Below, piece after piece: positions 8,774 through 20,804 of a stretch of DNA of 28,271 bases. The first letter of the stretch is position 1; each line of letters begins with the position of its first letter. The notes under the pieces were generated by a model, which did not search any database, was not told the DNA's origin, and worked only from the letters and a program-made list of their open reading frames with translations. Source of the stretch: NAT127 sp041655035 (lineage in GTDB: Bacteria > Pseudomonadota > Gammaproteobacteria > Pseudomonadales > Porticoccaceae); contig JBAZCN010000035.1 of the NCBI GenBank assembly GCA_041655035.1, positions 1 to 28,271 of the forward strand, written 5' to 3'. A program made the position numbers and the translations under genes.

Positions 8774-11008
8774 ATGACAAGCGGCAGGCGACTGATGGCC
8801 CGGCTGGTGGCCCGGCAGCTGTTCCTCTGGGTGCTGGCGGCTTGCCCGGTGCTGGCGGGGGCCGTCACCCTGGATGACATCCGGTTCACTTCGCTGCCGG
8901 GCAACGAATTCGAACTTGCGCTGGACTTTTCCGCCGCCCCGCCGGAACCCGAAGCCTATACCATCGACTCGCCGGCGCGCATCGTCGTCGACTTTCCCGG
9001 CGTGCGCAGCACCCTGGCGGACAAGAAACACCAGCTGTCATTCGAAAACGCCAAGAGCGCGGTGGTCGTGTCCACCGCCGAAAAGACCCGCCTGGTGGTC
9101 AGCCTCAATCAAATGACCGGCTACAGCATCCTGCTGGAAGGCCGCAGGGTGATCCTCAAGGTGCTGGGGAATACCCGCGCCAGTGACGGGATCGCCGGCC
9201 GCGATACCGGCTTTGGCGGCGCCGGTGCGTTCGCGCCCGCCGGCGCCGCGGCAAGAGCCATCGAGGACGTGGACTTTGCCCGCAGCGAGCGGGGCGAAGG
9301 CCTGGTGACCCTGACGCTGTCCGATCCCGCCATCAGTGTCGATGTCACCCAGTCGGGGAACCGCATCATCGCCGAGTTTTTCAATACCGGCCTGCCATCC
9401 CGTCTCGACCGGCGGCTCGATGTGGTCGATTTTGCCACGCCGGTGAAGAGCATCGACACCCAGAGCAAGGGGTCGACCACCACGGTGACTGTCGAGGCCT
9501 CGGGCGACTATGATTATCTGGCCTACCAGACGGACAACCGCTACACCATCAGCGTCAAGCCGCTGACCCGCGCCGAGCGGGAGGAGCGCAAGGCCCGCTT
9601 CGCCTTTGTCGGTGAAAAACTGTCGCTGAACTTCCAGGATATCGAGGTGCGCTCGGTGTTGCAGTTGATCGCCGATTTCACCGAGCTCAACCTGGTGGCG
9701 AGCGATACGGTCACCGGCAGTATCACCCTGCGCCTCGAGAATGTGCCCTGGGATCAGGCTCTCGATATCGTGCTCAAGGCCAAGGGGCTCGACAAGCGGC
9801 TGGAGGGCAATGTACTGCTGGTGGCGCCTGCCGTCGAAATCGCCGAGCGCGAGCGGCTCCAGGTCGAGGCCAACAAGCAGCTCCAGGAACTGGCGCCGCT
9901 GACCACCGAGTTCATCCGCATCCGCTACGCCGATGCGGTGGAGCTGTTCGAGCTGTTCGATGTTCGCGACGAGGACCGCAACCGGCGCAGCGAAAGCCGC
10001 ACCGCCACCAGCACCATCCTGTCGGAACGCGGTTCGGCCATTGTCGACAAGCGCACCAATACCATCATCCTCACCGATACCGCCGACAAGATCGCCGAAT
10101 TCCGCCGCCTGGTCGACCAGATCGACATCCCGGTGCGACAGGTCGAGATCTCGGCGCGGATCGTGGTCGCCACCACGGATTTTCGCCGCGAGCTGGGGGT
10201 GCGCTGGGGCGTCCAGGGTGCCTCCGCGGTGGGTGACAATGTGATCGGGGTTACGGGCGGCATCGAAGGGTTTACGCCACCCTACAACCCGATGAACCGT
10301 TTCCCCTCCGGCCGGCCGCCCTACGTGCAGGCGGTCGACGAGGACGGCGAGCCGGTGCCGCCGATCACGCCCACCGGCGCGACCCAGGAATCGCCGACCG
10401 CCGGCAATGTGGATATTTTCGACGGCCTCAATGTCGACCTCGGCGTGGCCAACCCGGCGGGCAAGATCGCCCTCGAGCTGCTCACCGACAACGCCTTTCT
10501 CGATCTCGAACTCAGCGCCCTGGAAAATTCCGGCTACGCGGAAATCGCCTCCCAACCCAAGGTATTGACCGGCGACAAACAGAAAGCGGTGATTCGTTCC
10601 GGCCAGGAGGTCGCCTACCAGGAGGCGACCTCCAGCGGCGCCACCAGCATCGAATTCAAGGAGGCCGTGCTGAAACTGGAAGTCACCCCCCAGATCACAC
10701 CGGACAACCGCATCATCCTCGACCTGTTCATCTCCCAGAACAATGTCGCCAACGAAGTCTTCGGCGGCGTGCCGGCCCTCGATATCACCGATATCGAAAC
10801 CCGCGCCCTGGTGGGCGATGGCCAGACCCTGGTGCTCGGCGGTATCTTCCAGTACCAGGAACTCAATGGCCAGGAGAAGGTGCCCCTGCTCGGTGACATT
10901 CCCTATCTGGGGCGTTTGTTCAGAAACGACTTCCGCTCCAGCGACAAGCGCGAGATCCTGATTTTCGTGACCCCTAAAATAATCGACGACCAGTTGCTTG
11001 ACCGATGA
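8774..11008 (+). CDS. pilQ: Type IV pilus secretin PilQ
   Basis: This is a 744-residue outer-membrane secretin through which the pilus exits. A signal peptide ends near AGA (residue 30). Two AMIN domains (about 31-125 and 165-255), which bind peptidoglycan, are followed by an STN/N0 domain (about 278-345, LSLNFQDIEVRSVLQLIADF), an N1 domain starting at TEFIRIRYADAVELFELF, and the secretin barrel. The barrel contains FLDLELSALE, ASQPKVLT, FKEAVLKLEVTPQIT and VPLLGDIPYLGRLFR. A Pro/Gly-rich loop at about 495-555 is likely species-specific. A second ATG at 8795 (residue 8) is preceded by AGGCG and could be the real start, leaving a shorter, equally good signal peptide. The stop overlaps aroK (ATGA). 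Confidence 0.95.
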   Translation: MTSGRRLMARLVARQLFLWVLAACPVLAGAVTLDDIRFTSLPGNEFELALDFSAAPPEPEAYTIDSPARIVVDFPGVRSTLADKKHQLSFENAKSAVVVSTAEKTRLVVSLNQMTGYSILLEGRRVILKVLGNTRASDGIAGRDTGFGGAGAFAPAGAAARAIEDVDFARSERGEGLVTLTLSDPAISVDVTQSGNRIIAEFFNTGLPSRLDRRLDVVDFATPVKSIDTQSKGSTTTVTVEASGDYDYLAYQTDNRYTISVKPLTRAEREERKARFAFVGEKLSLNFQDIEVRSVLQLIADFTELNLVASDTVTGSITLRLENVPWDQALDIVLKAKGLDKRLEGNVLLVAPAVEIAERERLQVEANKQLQELAPLTTEFIRIRYADAVELFELFDVRDEDRNRRSESRTATSTILSERGSAIVDKRTNTIILTDTADKIAEFRRLVDQIDIPVRQVEISARIVVATTDFRRELGVRWGVQGASAVGDNVIGVTGGIEGFTPPYNPMNRFPSGRPPYVQAVDEDGEPVPPITPTGATQESPTAGNVDIFDGLNVDLGVANPAGKIALELLTDNAFLDLELSALENSGYAEIASQPKVLTGDKQKAVIRSGQEVAYQEATSSGATSIEFKEAVLKLEVTPQITPDNRIILDLFISQNNVANEVFGGVPALDITDIETRALVGDGQTLVLGGIFQYQELNGQEKVPLLGDIPYLGRLFRNDFRSSDKREILIFVTPKIIDDQLLDR

Positions 11009-11541
11009 AACAAGGCCAGAACCTCTACCTGGTCGGCCCCATGGGGGTCGGCAAAACCACCATCGGCCGGCTGATCGCCCAAAAGCTCGGCAAGGTGTTC
11101 ATCGATCTCGACGACGAACTCGAGCTGCGCAGCGGCGCCTCCATCCCCTGGATTTTCGACGTCGAGGGCGAGGAGGGTTTTCGCCGTCGCGAAGCGGAGC
11201 TGCTGCGGGAGGTGACCGCGGGCCGGGACATCGTCCTGTCCACCGGTGGCGGCGTGGTGCTCAGCGCCGAGAACCGCCAGGTGCTCAAGAGCACCGGCTT
11301 CGTGGTGTTTCTCAACGCCTCGGTGGAACAGCTCCACCAGCGCACCCTCAAGGACCGTAAGCGGCCGCTGCTGCAAGTGCCCGACCGCCGCCAGGTGATC
11401 GAGCGGTTGAAGCGCGATCGCGATCCCCTCTATCGGGAGGTGGCGCACCTGGTATTCGACGTCGGCCACCGCAACTCGCGCCACGTCACCGAGGTCCTGT
11501 TGCAGAAACTGCGCGGGTTCGGCATCTGCCAGGAAGGCTGA
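11005..11541 (+). CDS. aroK: Shikimate kinase AroK
   Basis: This is a 178-residue P-loop kinase that phosphorylates shikimate at the 3-hydroxyl with ATP, step five of chorismate and aromatic amino acid synthesis. Walker A is GPMGVGKTT (residues 11-19, Lys17). Most family members have GAGKST here, so Val15 and Thr18 are conservative variants. DLDDELE supplies the substrate/Mg-binding aspartates, STGGGVV the shikimate-binding glycines, and DRKRPLL the lid arginines. It overlaps the pilQ stop by ATGA and precedes aroB by 41 bp, the common pilQ-aroK-aroB arrangement of gammaproteobacteria. Confidence 0.95.
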   Translation: MKQGQNLYLVGPMGVGKTTIGRLIAQKLGKVFIDLDDELELRSGASIPWIFDVEGEEGFRRREAELLREVTAGRDIVLSTGGGVVLSAENRQVLKSTGFVVFLNASVEQLHQRTLKDRKRPLLQVPDRRQVIERLKRDRDPLYREVAHLVFDVGHRNSRHVTEVLLQKLRGFGICQEG

Positions 11542-11582
11542 TATGGTAAAGTCCCGGCTTTTGCAGCGTTGTGGAATCCCCG

Positions 11583-12662
11583 ATGAACATCCTCCACGTC
11601 GACCTCGGCGACCGAAGCTATCCGATCTACATTGGCGCGGGCATCGCTGCCGATCCTGAACTGCTGCTGCCCCATGTCGGCGGCAGCGAAGTGCTGGTGG
11701 TCAGCAACGAAACCATTGCGCCGCTTTATCTCGACAATGTCCTGTCCCTGCTCAAAGGCAAGAACACCGGCACGGTGATCCTCCCGGACGGCGAGCGCTA
11801 CAAGACCCTGGAGACCCTGGCCACCATTTACCAGCGGCTGCTGGAGCTGCGCCACAGCCGCAAGACCACCCTGATCGCCCTCGGCGGCGGGGTCGTCGGC
11901 GACATGACCGGCTTTGCCGCGGCGTCCTACCAGCGCGGTGTCGACTTCATCCAGATTCCCACCACCCTGCTGTCCCAGGTCGACTCCTCGGTGGGCGGCA
12001 AGACCGGGGTCAACCACCCCCTCGGCAAGAACATGATCGGCGCCTTCCATCAACCGGTGGCGGTGATCGCCGATGTCGCCACCCTGGATACCCTGCCGCC
12101 CCGGGAGTACAGCGCCGGGCTTGCCGAAGTGATCAAGTACGGGTTGATCGCCGACCGGGATTTTTACCACTGGCTCGAAGACAATATGGCGGCGCTGGTG
12201 GCGCGCGACCGGGCAACCCTGATCCGCGCCGTCGAGCAATCCTGCCTGAACAAGGCCCGGGTCGTCGCCGCCGACGAGCGCGAAGGCGGGTTGCGTGCCA
12301 TACTCAACCTTGGTCACACCTTTGGCCACGCCATCGAAACGGCGGGCGACTACCAGGGCCTGCTCCACGGCGAGGCGGTGGCGGTGGGCATGATGATGGC
12401 GACCGACCTCTCCGCCCGGTTGGGTCATATAACCGCCGCGGAGGTAGACCGCCTGGGCGCGCTGCTGGTCGCCGCCGGCCTGCCGGTCACCGTCCCCGCC
12501 GGCATGACCGCCGAGTCATTCAGGACCCACATGGCGGTGGACAAGAAAGTCGCCGAGGGCGTGGTGCGCCTGGTGCTGCTGCAAACCATCGGCCGGGCCT
12601 TCGTCAGCGGCGATTACGACCGCGGACAGCTCGACGCGCTGCTGGCGGACTACTGCCGCTGA
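11583..12662 (+). CDS. aroB: 3-dehydroquinate synthase AroB
   Basis: This is a 359-residue NAD- and metal-dependent enzyme that cyclises DAHP to 3-dehydroquinate, step two of the shikimate pathway. Visible signatures are LPDGERYKTLET, LGGGVVGDMTGFAAASYQRG (NAD binding), TTLLSQVDSSVGGKTGVNH, FHQP, EVIKYGLI and LNLGHTFGHAIE, which includes metal-binding histidines. I start at ATG 11583, giving MNILHVDLGDRSYPIYIG as in the family. GTGGA just upstream (11571-11575) serves as the ribosome-binding site; the same GTG at 11571 would add only four non-conserved residues. In many relatives a SPOR-domain gene follows; here it is absent. Confidence 0.95.
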   Translation: MNILHVDLGDRSYPIYIGAGIAADPELLLPHVGGSEVLVVSNETIAPLYLDNVLSLLKGKNTGTVILPDGERYKTLETLATIYQRLLELRHSRKTTLIALGGGVVGDMTGFAAASYQRGVDFIQIPTTLLSQVDSSVGGKTGVNHPLGKNMIGAFHQPVAVIADVATLDTLPPREYSAGLAEVIKYGLIADRDFYHWLEDNMAALVARDRATLIRAVEQSCLNKARVVAADEREGGLRAILNLGHTFGHAIETAGDYQGLLHGEAVAVGMMMATDLSARLGHITAAEVDRLGALLVAAGLPVTVPAGMTAESFRTHMAVDKKVAEGVVRLVLLQTIGRAFVSGDYDRGQLDALLADYCR

Positions 12663-12709
12663 CCGGCTGCGCCCCTCTCACCTAGGGGGCGGTCGGACTA
12701 TTTCTGATT

Positions 12710-12728
12710 CGGAGCATCCGGTGCTCCG
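12710..12728 (+). terminator. Hairpin downstream of aroB
   Basis: A perfect 7-bp stem, CGGAGCA (12710-12716) with TGCTCCG (12722-12728), closes a 5-nt loop about 50 bp after the aroB stop. There is no T-run, so it may instead be a transcript 3'-end or a pause site. It lies at the end of the pil-aro run, where a terminator is expected. Confidence 0.4.
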
Positions 12729-12875
12729 GGCCTCACTGGTTTGCCAGTTCAACGTGCTCAGTTCGCACGGGGCGCGATCGCCCTGGCGGTAACGGCCCGA
12801 TTCTTGCGCGCATCAATCATGCCGGGGGCTCGCGGATACGGGCGCGCTGATCCGCCCAGGGCTGTCAATGATTGT

Positions 12876-12904
12876 TTGTCCGATGGGGACTCGGTGTGTA
12901 AAAT
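12876..12904 (+). promoter_or_regulatory. Candidate gltBD promoter
   Basis: TTGTCC (12876-12881) and TAAAAT (12899-12904) are spaced by exactly 17 bp, matching 4/6 and 5/6 of the sigma-70 consensus. The predicted start is near 12911, leaving a leader of about 70 nt before the gltB ATG. The leader holds a GC hairpin (CCGGC 12918-12922 with GCCGG 12940-12944) followed a few bases later by TTTTT (12949-12953). I cannot tell whether that is an attenuator or chance. Confidence 0.45.
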
Positions 12905-12981
12905 GTTCGTCCTTTTGCCGGCGGGATATCGCCTGCTGGGCCGGAGGGTTTTTATAACCTCTTGATTTCCGGGATTATTGT

Positions 12982-17445
<4,464 letters not shown>

Positions 17446-17463
17446 CTGGAAGAGGTCAGAGCC

Positions 17464-18882
17464 ATGGCAGAGCGTTTGAACAACAACTTCCAGTTCGTCG
17501 AAGTTGAGCGGCAGGAGCCGCACAAAAAACCCATCGATACCCGGCGGCATCAATTCGTCGAGATCTACGAGCCGTTCCGCGAGAAACAGGTTGCCGGCCA
17601 GGCGCACCGCTGCCTGGCCTGCGGCAACCCGTATTGTGAATGGAAGTGCCCGGTACACAACTACATCCCCAACTGGCTCAAGCTCGCCAGTGAGGGCAAT
17701 ATCATCGAAGCGGTGGAGCTGAGCCACCAGACCAATACCCTGCCCGAAGTCTGTGGCCGGGTGTGCCCCCAGGACCGGCTGTGCGAAGGCGCCTGCACCC
17801 TGGAGGACGGCTTTGGCGCGGTTACCATCGGCAGCGTCGAAAAGTACATCACTGATACCGCCTTTGCCATGGGCTGGCGCCCGGACATGTCGAAAGTCAC
17901 CTGGACCGGCAAGAAGGTTGCCATCATCGGCGCCGGGCCCGCAGGTCTCGGCTGCGCCGACATCCTGGTGCGCGCCGGCGTCAAGCCGGTGGTGTTCGAC
18001 CGCTACCCGGAGATCGGCGGCCTGCTGACCTTCGGCATCCCCGAATTCAAGCTGGAAAAATCGGTGATGGCGCTGCGCCGGGAAGTCTTTGCCGCCATGG
18101 GCGTCGAGTTCCGACTCAATACCGAAATCGGGCGCGACATCGACTTCGCCGACCTCCTGGCCGAATACGATGCGGTATTCCTCGGCATGGGCACCTATAC
18201 CTATATGAAGGGTGGTTTTCCCGGCGAAGACCTGCCCGGTGTCCACGACGCGCTGCCGTTCCTGGTGGCCAACGTCAATCGCAACCAGGGTTGGGAAAAA
18301 GACCCGGCGGACTTCATCAGTGTCGCCGGCAAGCAGGTGGTGGTGCTCGGTGGCGGCGACACCGCGATGGATTGCAACCGCACCTCGATCCGCCAGGGCG
18401 CCGCCAGCGTGACCTGCGTCTATCGGCGCGACGAAGCCAACATGCCGGGCTCCCGTCGCGAAGTGCAGAACGCCCGGGAGGAGGGCGTGCGCTTCCTGTA
18501 CAACCGCCAGCCGGTGGAGATCGTCGGCGACGGCCGGGTCGAAGGGATCAAGGTGGTCGAAACCCGTCTCGGCGCCCCCGACGAGAAAGGCCGCCAGCGC
18601 CCCGAAGTGGTTCCCGGCAGTGAGCAGATACTGCCTGCCGATGTGGTCCTGGTCGCCTTTGGTTTCCGGCCGAGCCCCGCCGACTGGTTCGGCGACCATG
18701 GTATCGCGCTCAACGACTGGCAGGGTGTGGTGGCGCCCGAATCGCAGGCGTACAAATTCCAGACCACCAACCCCAAGGTCTTCGCCGGTGGCGACATGGT
18801 GCGCGGCTCCGACCTGGTGGTCACCGCCATCTGGGAAGGTCGCCAGGCGGGCGAGGGGATTCTGGATTACCTGGACGTCTGA
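17464..18882 (+). CDS. gltD: Glutamate synthase (NADPH) small subunit
   Basis: This is a 472-residue iron-sulfur flavoprotein that passes electrons from NADPH via FAD and 4Fe-4S centres to GltB. Two N-terminal cysteine clusters are visible: Cys50, 53, 58 and 62 (CLACGNPYCEWKCP), and Cys97, 101, 107 and 111 (CGRVCPQDRLCEGAC). The FAD-binding Rossmann motif is IIGAGPAGLGCADIL (around 154-168) and the NADPH motif is VVLGGGDTAMDCNRT. FAGGDMVRGSDLVVTAIWEG closes the second FAD motif. A GAGG ribosome-binding site precedes the ATG. The stop is followed 17 bp later by a palindromic repeat that may end the transcript. Confidence 0.97.
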   Translation: MAERLNNNFQFVEVERQEPHKKPIDTRRHQFVEIYEPFREKQVAGQAHRCLACGNPYCEWKCPVHNYIPNWLKLASEGNIIEAVELSHQTNTLPEVCGRVCPQDRLCEGACTLEDGFGAVTIGSVEKYITDTAFAMGWRPDMSKVTWTGKKVAIIGAGPAGLGCADILVRAGVKPVVFDRYPEIGGLLTFGIPEFKLEKSVMALRREVFAAMGVEFRLNTEIGRDIDFADLLAEYDAVFLGMGTYTYMKGGFPGEDLPGVHDALPFLVANVNRNQGWEKDPADFISVAGKQVVVLGGGDTAMDCNRTSIRQGAASVTCVYRRDEANMPGSRREVQNAREEGVRFLYNRQPVEIVGDGRVEGIKVVETRLGAPDEKGRQRPEVVPGSEQILPADVVLVAFGFRPSPADWFGDHGIALNDWQGVVAPESQAYKFQTTNPKVFAGGDMVRGSDLVVTAIWEGRQAGEGILDYLDV

Positions 18883-18899
18883 CGCGCCACAAACCTTGG

Positions 18900-18981
18900 C
18901 CCATAGGGTGTGCTGAGGAACGAAGCACACCTTTGCGATCCACCCCGCCCGGTGCGCTTCGTTCCTCAGCGCACCCTATGG
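18900..18981. repeat. Two-hairpin palindromic element, copy A
   Basis: This 82-bp element has perfect 10-bp ends, CCATAGGGTG and CACCCTATGG. It consists of two inverted arms around a 19-bp spacer. Each arm is itself a hairpin with an 8-bp stem and 9-base loop: GGTGTGCT/AGCACACC on the left and GGTGCGCT/AGCGCACC on the right. The two arms differ at just two bases, and those two bases pair with each other in each stem, which is compensatory change. It lies 17 bp after gltD and could terminate or stabilise that transcript. It resembles REP/BIME-type elements in organisation; I do not assign it to a named family. Confidence 0.85.
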
Positions 18982-19119
18982 AAAAGTGGTCGCCGGCGAT
19001 GGTTCCAGAGGTTGTGAACAGGCTTTGAGCGCCTCTGTCGTGGCGCGATCGCCTGCCGGCGTGTTGCCGCATCGCCCAATTGCCTACCAATGGGGCAGAG
19101 CGCTCGGCGTTGGCCATGG

Positions 19120-19201
19120 CCCATAGGGTGTGCTGAGGAACGAAGCACACCTTTGCGATCCACCCCGCCCGGTGCGCTTCGTTCCTCGGCGCACCCTATG
19201 G
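19120..19201. repeat. Two-hairpin palindromic element, copy B
   Basis: This 82-bp copy is nearly identical to copy A, including the 19-bp spacer. One difference in the right arm (AGCG to GGCG) turns a stem pair into a G-U wobble, so the stem survives. It lies exactly 220 bp downstream of copy A as part of the tandem duplication, upstream of hemE. Confidence 0.85.
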
Positions 19202-19282
19202 AAAATAGTCGCCAGCGATGGTTCCAGAGCCCTGCTTGCCTTTGCATGGTGCGACCGGTCGGCGGGGTGCCCAACCGCATCG

Positions 19283-19311
19283 CTGACAATCCCGTACCAA
19301 TCGGGTAGAGT
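19283..19311 (+). promoter_or_regulatory. Candidate hemE promoter
   Basis: CTGACA (19283-19288, 5/6) and TAGAGT (19306-19311, 4/6) are separated by exactly 17 bp. The predicted start is near 19318, with a leader of about 114 nt before the hemE ATG at 19432. In the upstream tandem unit the corresponding positions have lost the -35 (two bases deleted) and read CAGAGC at the -10, so only the downstream copy looks usable. Confidence 0.4.
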
Positions 19312-19431
19312 GTCCGGCCTTGCGTCAGGCAGCAGGGCAAGTCACGGAGGAGCCTTTTGTCTGGCGTCCGCCACCAGATTACAGGAGCAGCTTTGGCGCC
19401 CGGCATCCACTGCAGGCGCTCGACCACGATC

Positions 19432-20496
19432 ATGACCACACTCAAAAACGATACTTTCCTCCGCGCCCTTGCCCGTCAACCTGTCGACTACACGCCGGTG
19501 TGGATGATGCGCCAGGCGGGGCGCTACCTGCCGGAATACAGGGCGACCCGCAGCCAGGCCGGGGATTTTCTCGCGCTGTGCAAGAATACCGAACTGGCCT
19601 GCGAGGTCACCCTGCAGCCGTTGCGCCGCTATGCGCTGGACGCCGCCATCCTGTTCTCCGATATCCTCACCATTCCCGACGCCATGGGCCTCGGCCTGTA
19701 CTTTTCCGAAGGTGAAGGGCCGAAGTTCCACAATCCCATCCGCAGCGAGGCGGATGTGGCGCGCCTCGAGGTCATCGATACCCCCCGTGACCTGCCCTAT
19801 GTCCTGGATGCGGTGCGCGCCATTCGCCGTGAGCTGGGTGGCAGTGTTCCGTTGATCGGGTTCTCCGGCAGCCCCTGGACACTGGCCACCTACATGATCG
19901 AGGGCGGCAGCACCCGGGACTTCGGCAGGAGCAAATTGTGGGTCTATGACAACCCGGAAGTCCTCCACCAGTTGCTGGACAAGCTCGCTCGCTCGGTGAC
20001 CGACTACCTCAATGCCCAGATCGCCGCCGGTGCCCAGGCGGTACAGATCTTCGATACCTGGGGCGGCGCGTTGAGCGACAGCGCCTACCGGGAGTTTTCC
20101 CTCGATTATATGACCCGCATCGTGTCCGGCCTCGATCGCGAGGCCGACGGCCGCAAGGTGCCGGTCATTTTGTTCACCAAGGGCGGCGGCCAGTGGCTGG
20201 AAGCCATCGCCGCCTCCGGGTGTGACGCCGCCGGGCTCGACTGGAGTACCGGCATTGCCGATGCCCGGCGCCGGGTCGGCGACAGGATCGCCCTGCAGGG
20301 CAATATGGATCCTGCCGTACTGCGGGCGTCGCCGCAGCGCATCCGCGACGAAGTGGCGCGAATCCTCGCCGATTTTGGACCCGGCGAAGGCCATGTGTTC
20401 AATCTCGGCCACGGTATCACACCGGATATCGCCCCGGAGAACGTCACCAGCTTCATCGACGCAGTGCATGAATTTTCCGGTCAATACCACCGCTGA
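19432..20496 (+). CDS. hemE: Uroporphyrinogen decarboxylase HemE
   Basis: This is a 354-residue cofactor-free TIM-barrel enzyme that removes four acetate carboxyl groups from uroporphyrinogen III to give coproporphyrinogen III in haem synthesis. The signature PVWMMRQAGRYLPEYR (residues 22-37) carries the substrate-binding arginines Arg27 and Arg31. Asp77 in LFSDILT is the pyrrole-binding catalytic aspartate. IGFSGSPWTLATYMIEGG, QIFDTWGG, FTKGGGQWLE and FNLGHGI are all present. The start at ATG 19432 (MTTLKNDTFLRAL) gives exactly the length of E. coli HemE (354). The frame is open to 19357 but the extra residues are not conserved. No strong ribosome-binding site is visible. Pseudomonas likewise has hemE after gltD. 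Confidence 0.96.
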   Translation: MTTLKNDTFLRALARQPVDYTPVWMMRQAGRYLPEYRATRSQAGDFLALCKNTELACEVTLQPLRRYALDAAILFSDILTIPDAMGLGLYFSEGEGPKFHNPIRSEADVARLEVIDTPRDLPYVLDAVRAIRRELGGSVPLIGFSGSPWTLATYMIEGGSTRDFGRSKLWVYDNPEVLHQLLDKLARSVTDYLNAQIAAGAQAVQIFDTWGGALSDSAYREFSLDYMTRIVSGLDREADGRKVPVILFTKGGGQWLEAIAASGCDAAGLDWSTGIADARRRVGDRIALQGNMDPAVLRASPQRIRDEVARILADFGPGEGHVFNLGHGITPDIAPENVTSFIDAVHEFSGQYHR

Positions 20497-20525
20497 TCTG
20501 GCTTTCTATGGCGTTTATCGCCAGA
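20497..20525 (+). terminator. Weak hairpin after hemE
   Basis: Two alternative stems overlap right after the hemE stop: TCTGGC (20497-20502) with GCCAGA (20520-20525), and TGGCG (20509-20513) with CGCCA (20519-20523). There is no T-run. This is a possible transcript end only. Confidence 0.25.
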
Positions 20526-20592
20526 ATAGTCCACTCGTGCCAAAGCTATTGCCAATTTGACCGGGACGTTTATGCTTGGCAGATTCTAACGG

Positions 20593-20804
20593 GCTGTTGA
20601 ACAACGTTGGCGAGACGGGCGGTGCGAGGCAGAAATGGACGACGCGCAGCGCAGGGAGCGGTTTCGCCCACCCGGTGGCGAGGCGCGGGCGAAGAAAGCG
20701 GAGTTACACAGAGTAGATGAGCAGAGTCGGCCCCGCGAAGCGCCTTGGGTCCTTTGAGCCCGTTTTTAACGAAGCAGCGGCAATGCAGGTAGTTTTTCAA
20801 CAGC
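20593..20804. mobile_element. MITE-like element with terminal inverted repeats
   Basis: This 212-bp non-coding segment is bounded by inverted ends GCTGTTGAACAAC (20593-20605) and, on the other strand, GCTGTTGAAAAAC (20804-20792), which match at 12 of 13 positions. Ends of the form GCTGTTGAA are seen in some insertion sequences. The interior has no transposase. An internal imperfect palindrome lies near CGCCCACCCGGTGGCG. I see no clear target-site duplication. An internal minus-strand frame encodes KNYLHCRCFVKNGLKG and similar, which looks like translated repeat DNA. It is plausibly a non-autonomous element or a deletion remnant; a second copy would confirm this but none lies in the window. 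Confidence 0.5.

Larger units (their letters stand above)
12663..12981. other. Intergenic region between aroB and gltB
   Basis: These 319 bp have no gene I can support; a 74-codon frame at 12741-12965 has no recognisable features. Near the aroB end are two hairpins, CCCCT/AGGGG (12672-12688) and a stronger one at 12710-12728. Further on lie a candidate gltB promoter and a GC-rich leader. Pseudomonas has a SPOR/DamX-like gene at this place. I see no remnant of one, although a decayed remnant could be unrecognisable by eye. Confidence 0.4.
18900..19325. repeat. Diverged 220-bp tandem duplication upstream of hemE
   Basis: Unit 1 (18900-19119) and unit 2 (19120 to about 19325) are aligned repeats. 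The hairpin element and the next 30 bp are almost identical (GCGATGGTTCCAGAG in both). The middle is diverged, with a net 12-bp length difference. The ends match again: CCGCATCGC, then TACCAAT.GGG.AGAG. Unit 2 runs into the predicted hemE promoter, and unit 1 carries a decayed version of the same segment. Direct sequence comparison supports duplication; which unit is ancestral cannot be told. Confidence 0.75.
18883..19431. other. gltD-hemE intergenic region
   Basis: This 549-bp stretch has no supported gene. It holds the two hairpin elements, the tandem duplication and the hemE leader. Open frames crossing it on both strands contain repeat-derived peptides (such as GCAEERSAPG) and are not credible proteins. 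A frame-continuous upstream extension of hemE to 19357 is not conserved. Confidence 0.7.

Noticed and set aside
9038..10555. 505-codon minus-strand open frame opposite pilQ
   Set aside because: It is a shadow of pilQ, with no domain recognised.
12741..12965. 74-codon frame in the aroB-gltB gap
   Set aside because: It overlaps the candidate gltB promoter, has no recognisable features and runs through a hairpin-rich leader.
18900..19201. Possible CRISPR array from regularly spaced palindromic repeats
   Set aside because: Only two copies 220 bp apart, with the intervening DNA also duplicated; no short unique spacers and no cas genes.
19357..19431. 25-residue N-terminal extension of HemE
   Set aside because: It is not conserved, and the start at 19432 gives exactly the 354 residues of E. 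coli HemE.
18821..19445. Minus-strand open frames encoding repeated CFVPQHTLWA / GCAEERSAPG peptides
   Set aside because: The repeated peptides are direct translations of the hairpin elements, so they are repeat artefacts and not a tandem-repeat protein.
20570..20800. 76-codon minus-strand frame beginning MKNYLHCRCFVKNGLKG
   Set aside because: It lies within the MITE-like element, reads from its right inverted end, and has no ribosome-binding site or domain. It is more likely translated repeat DNA.
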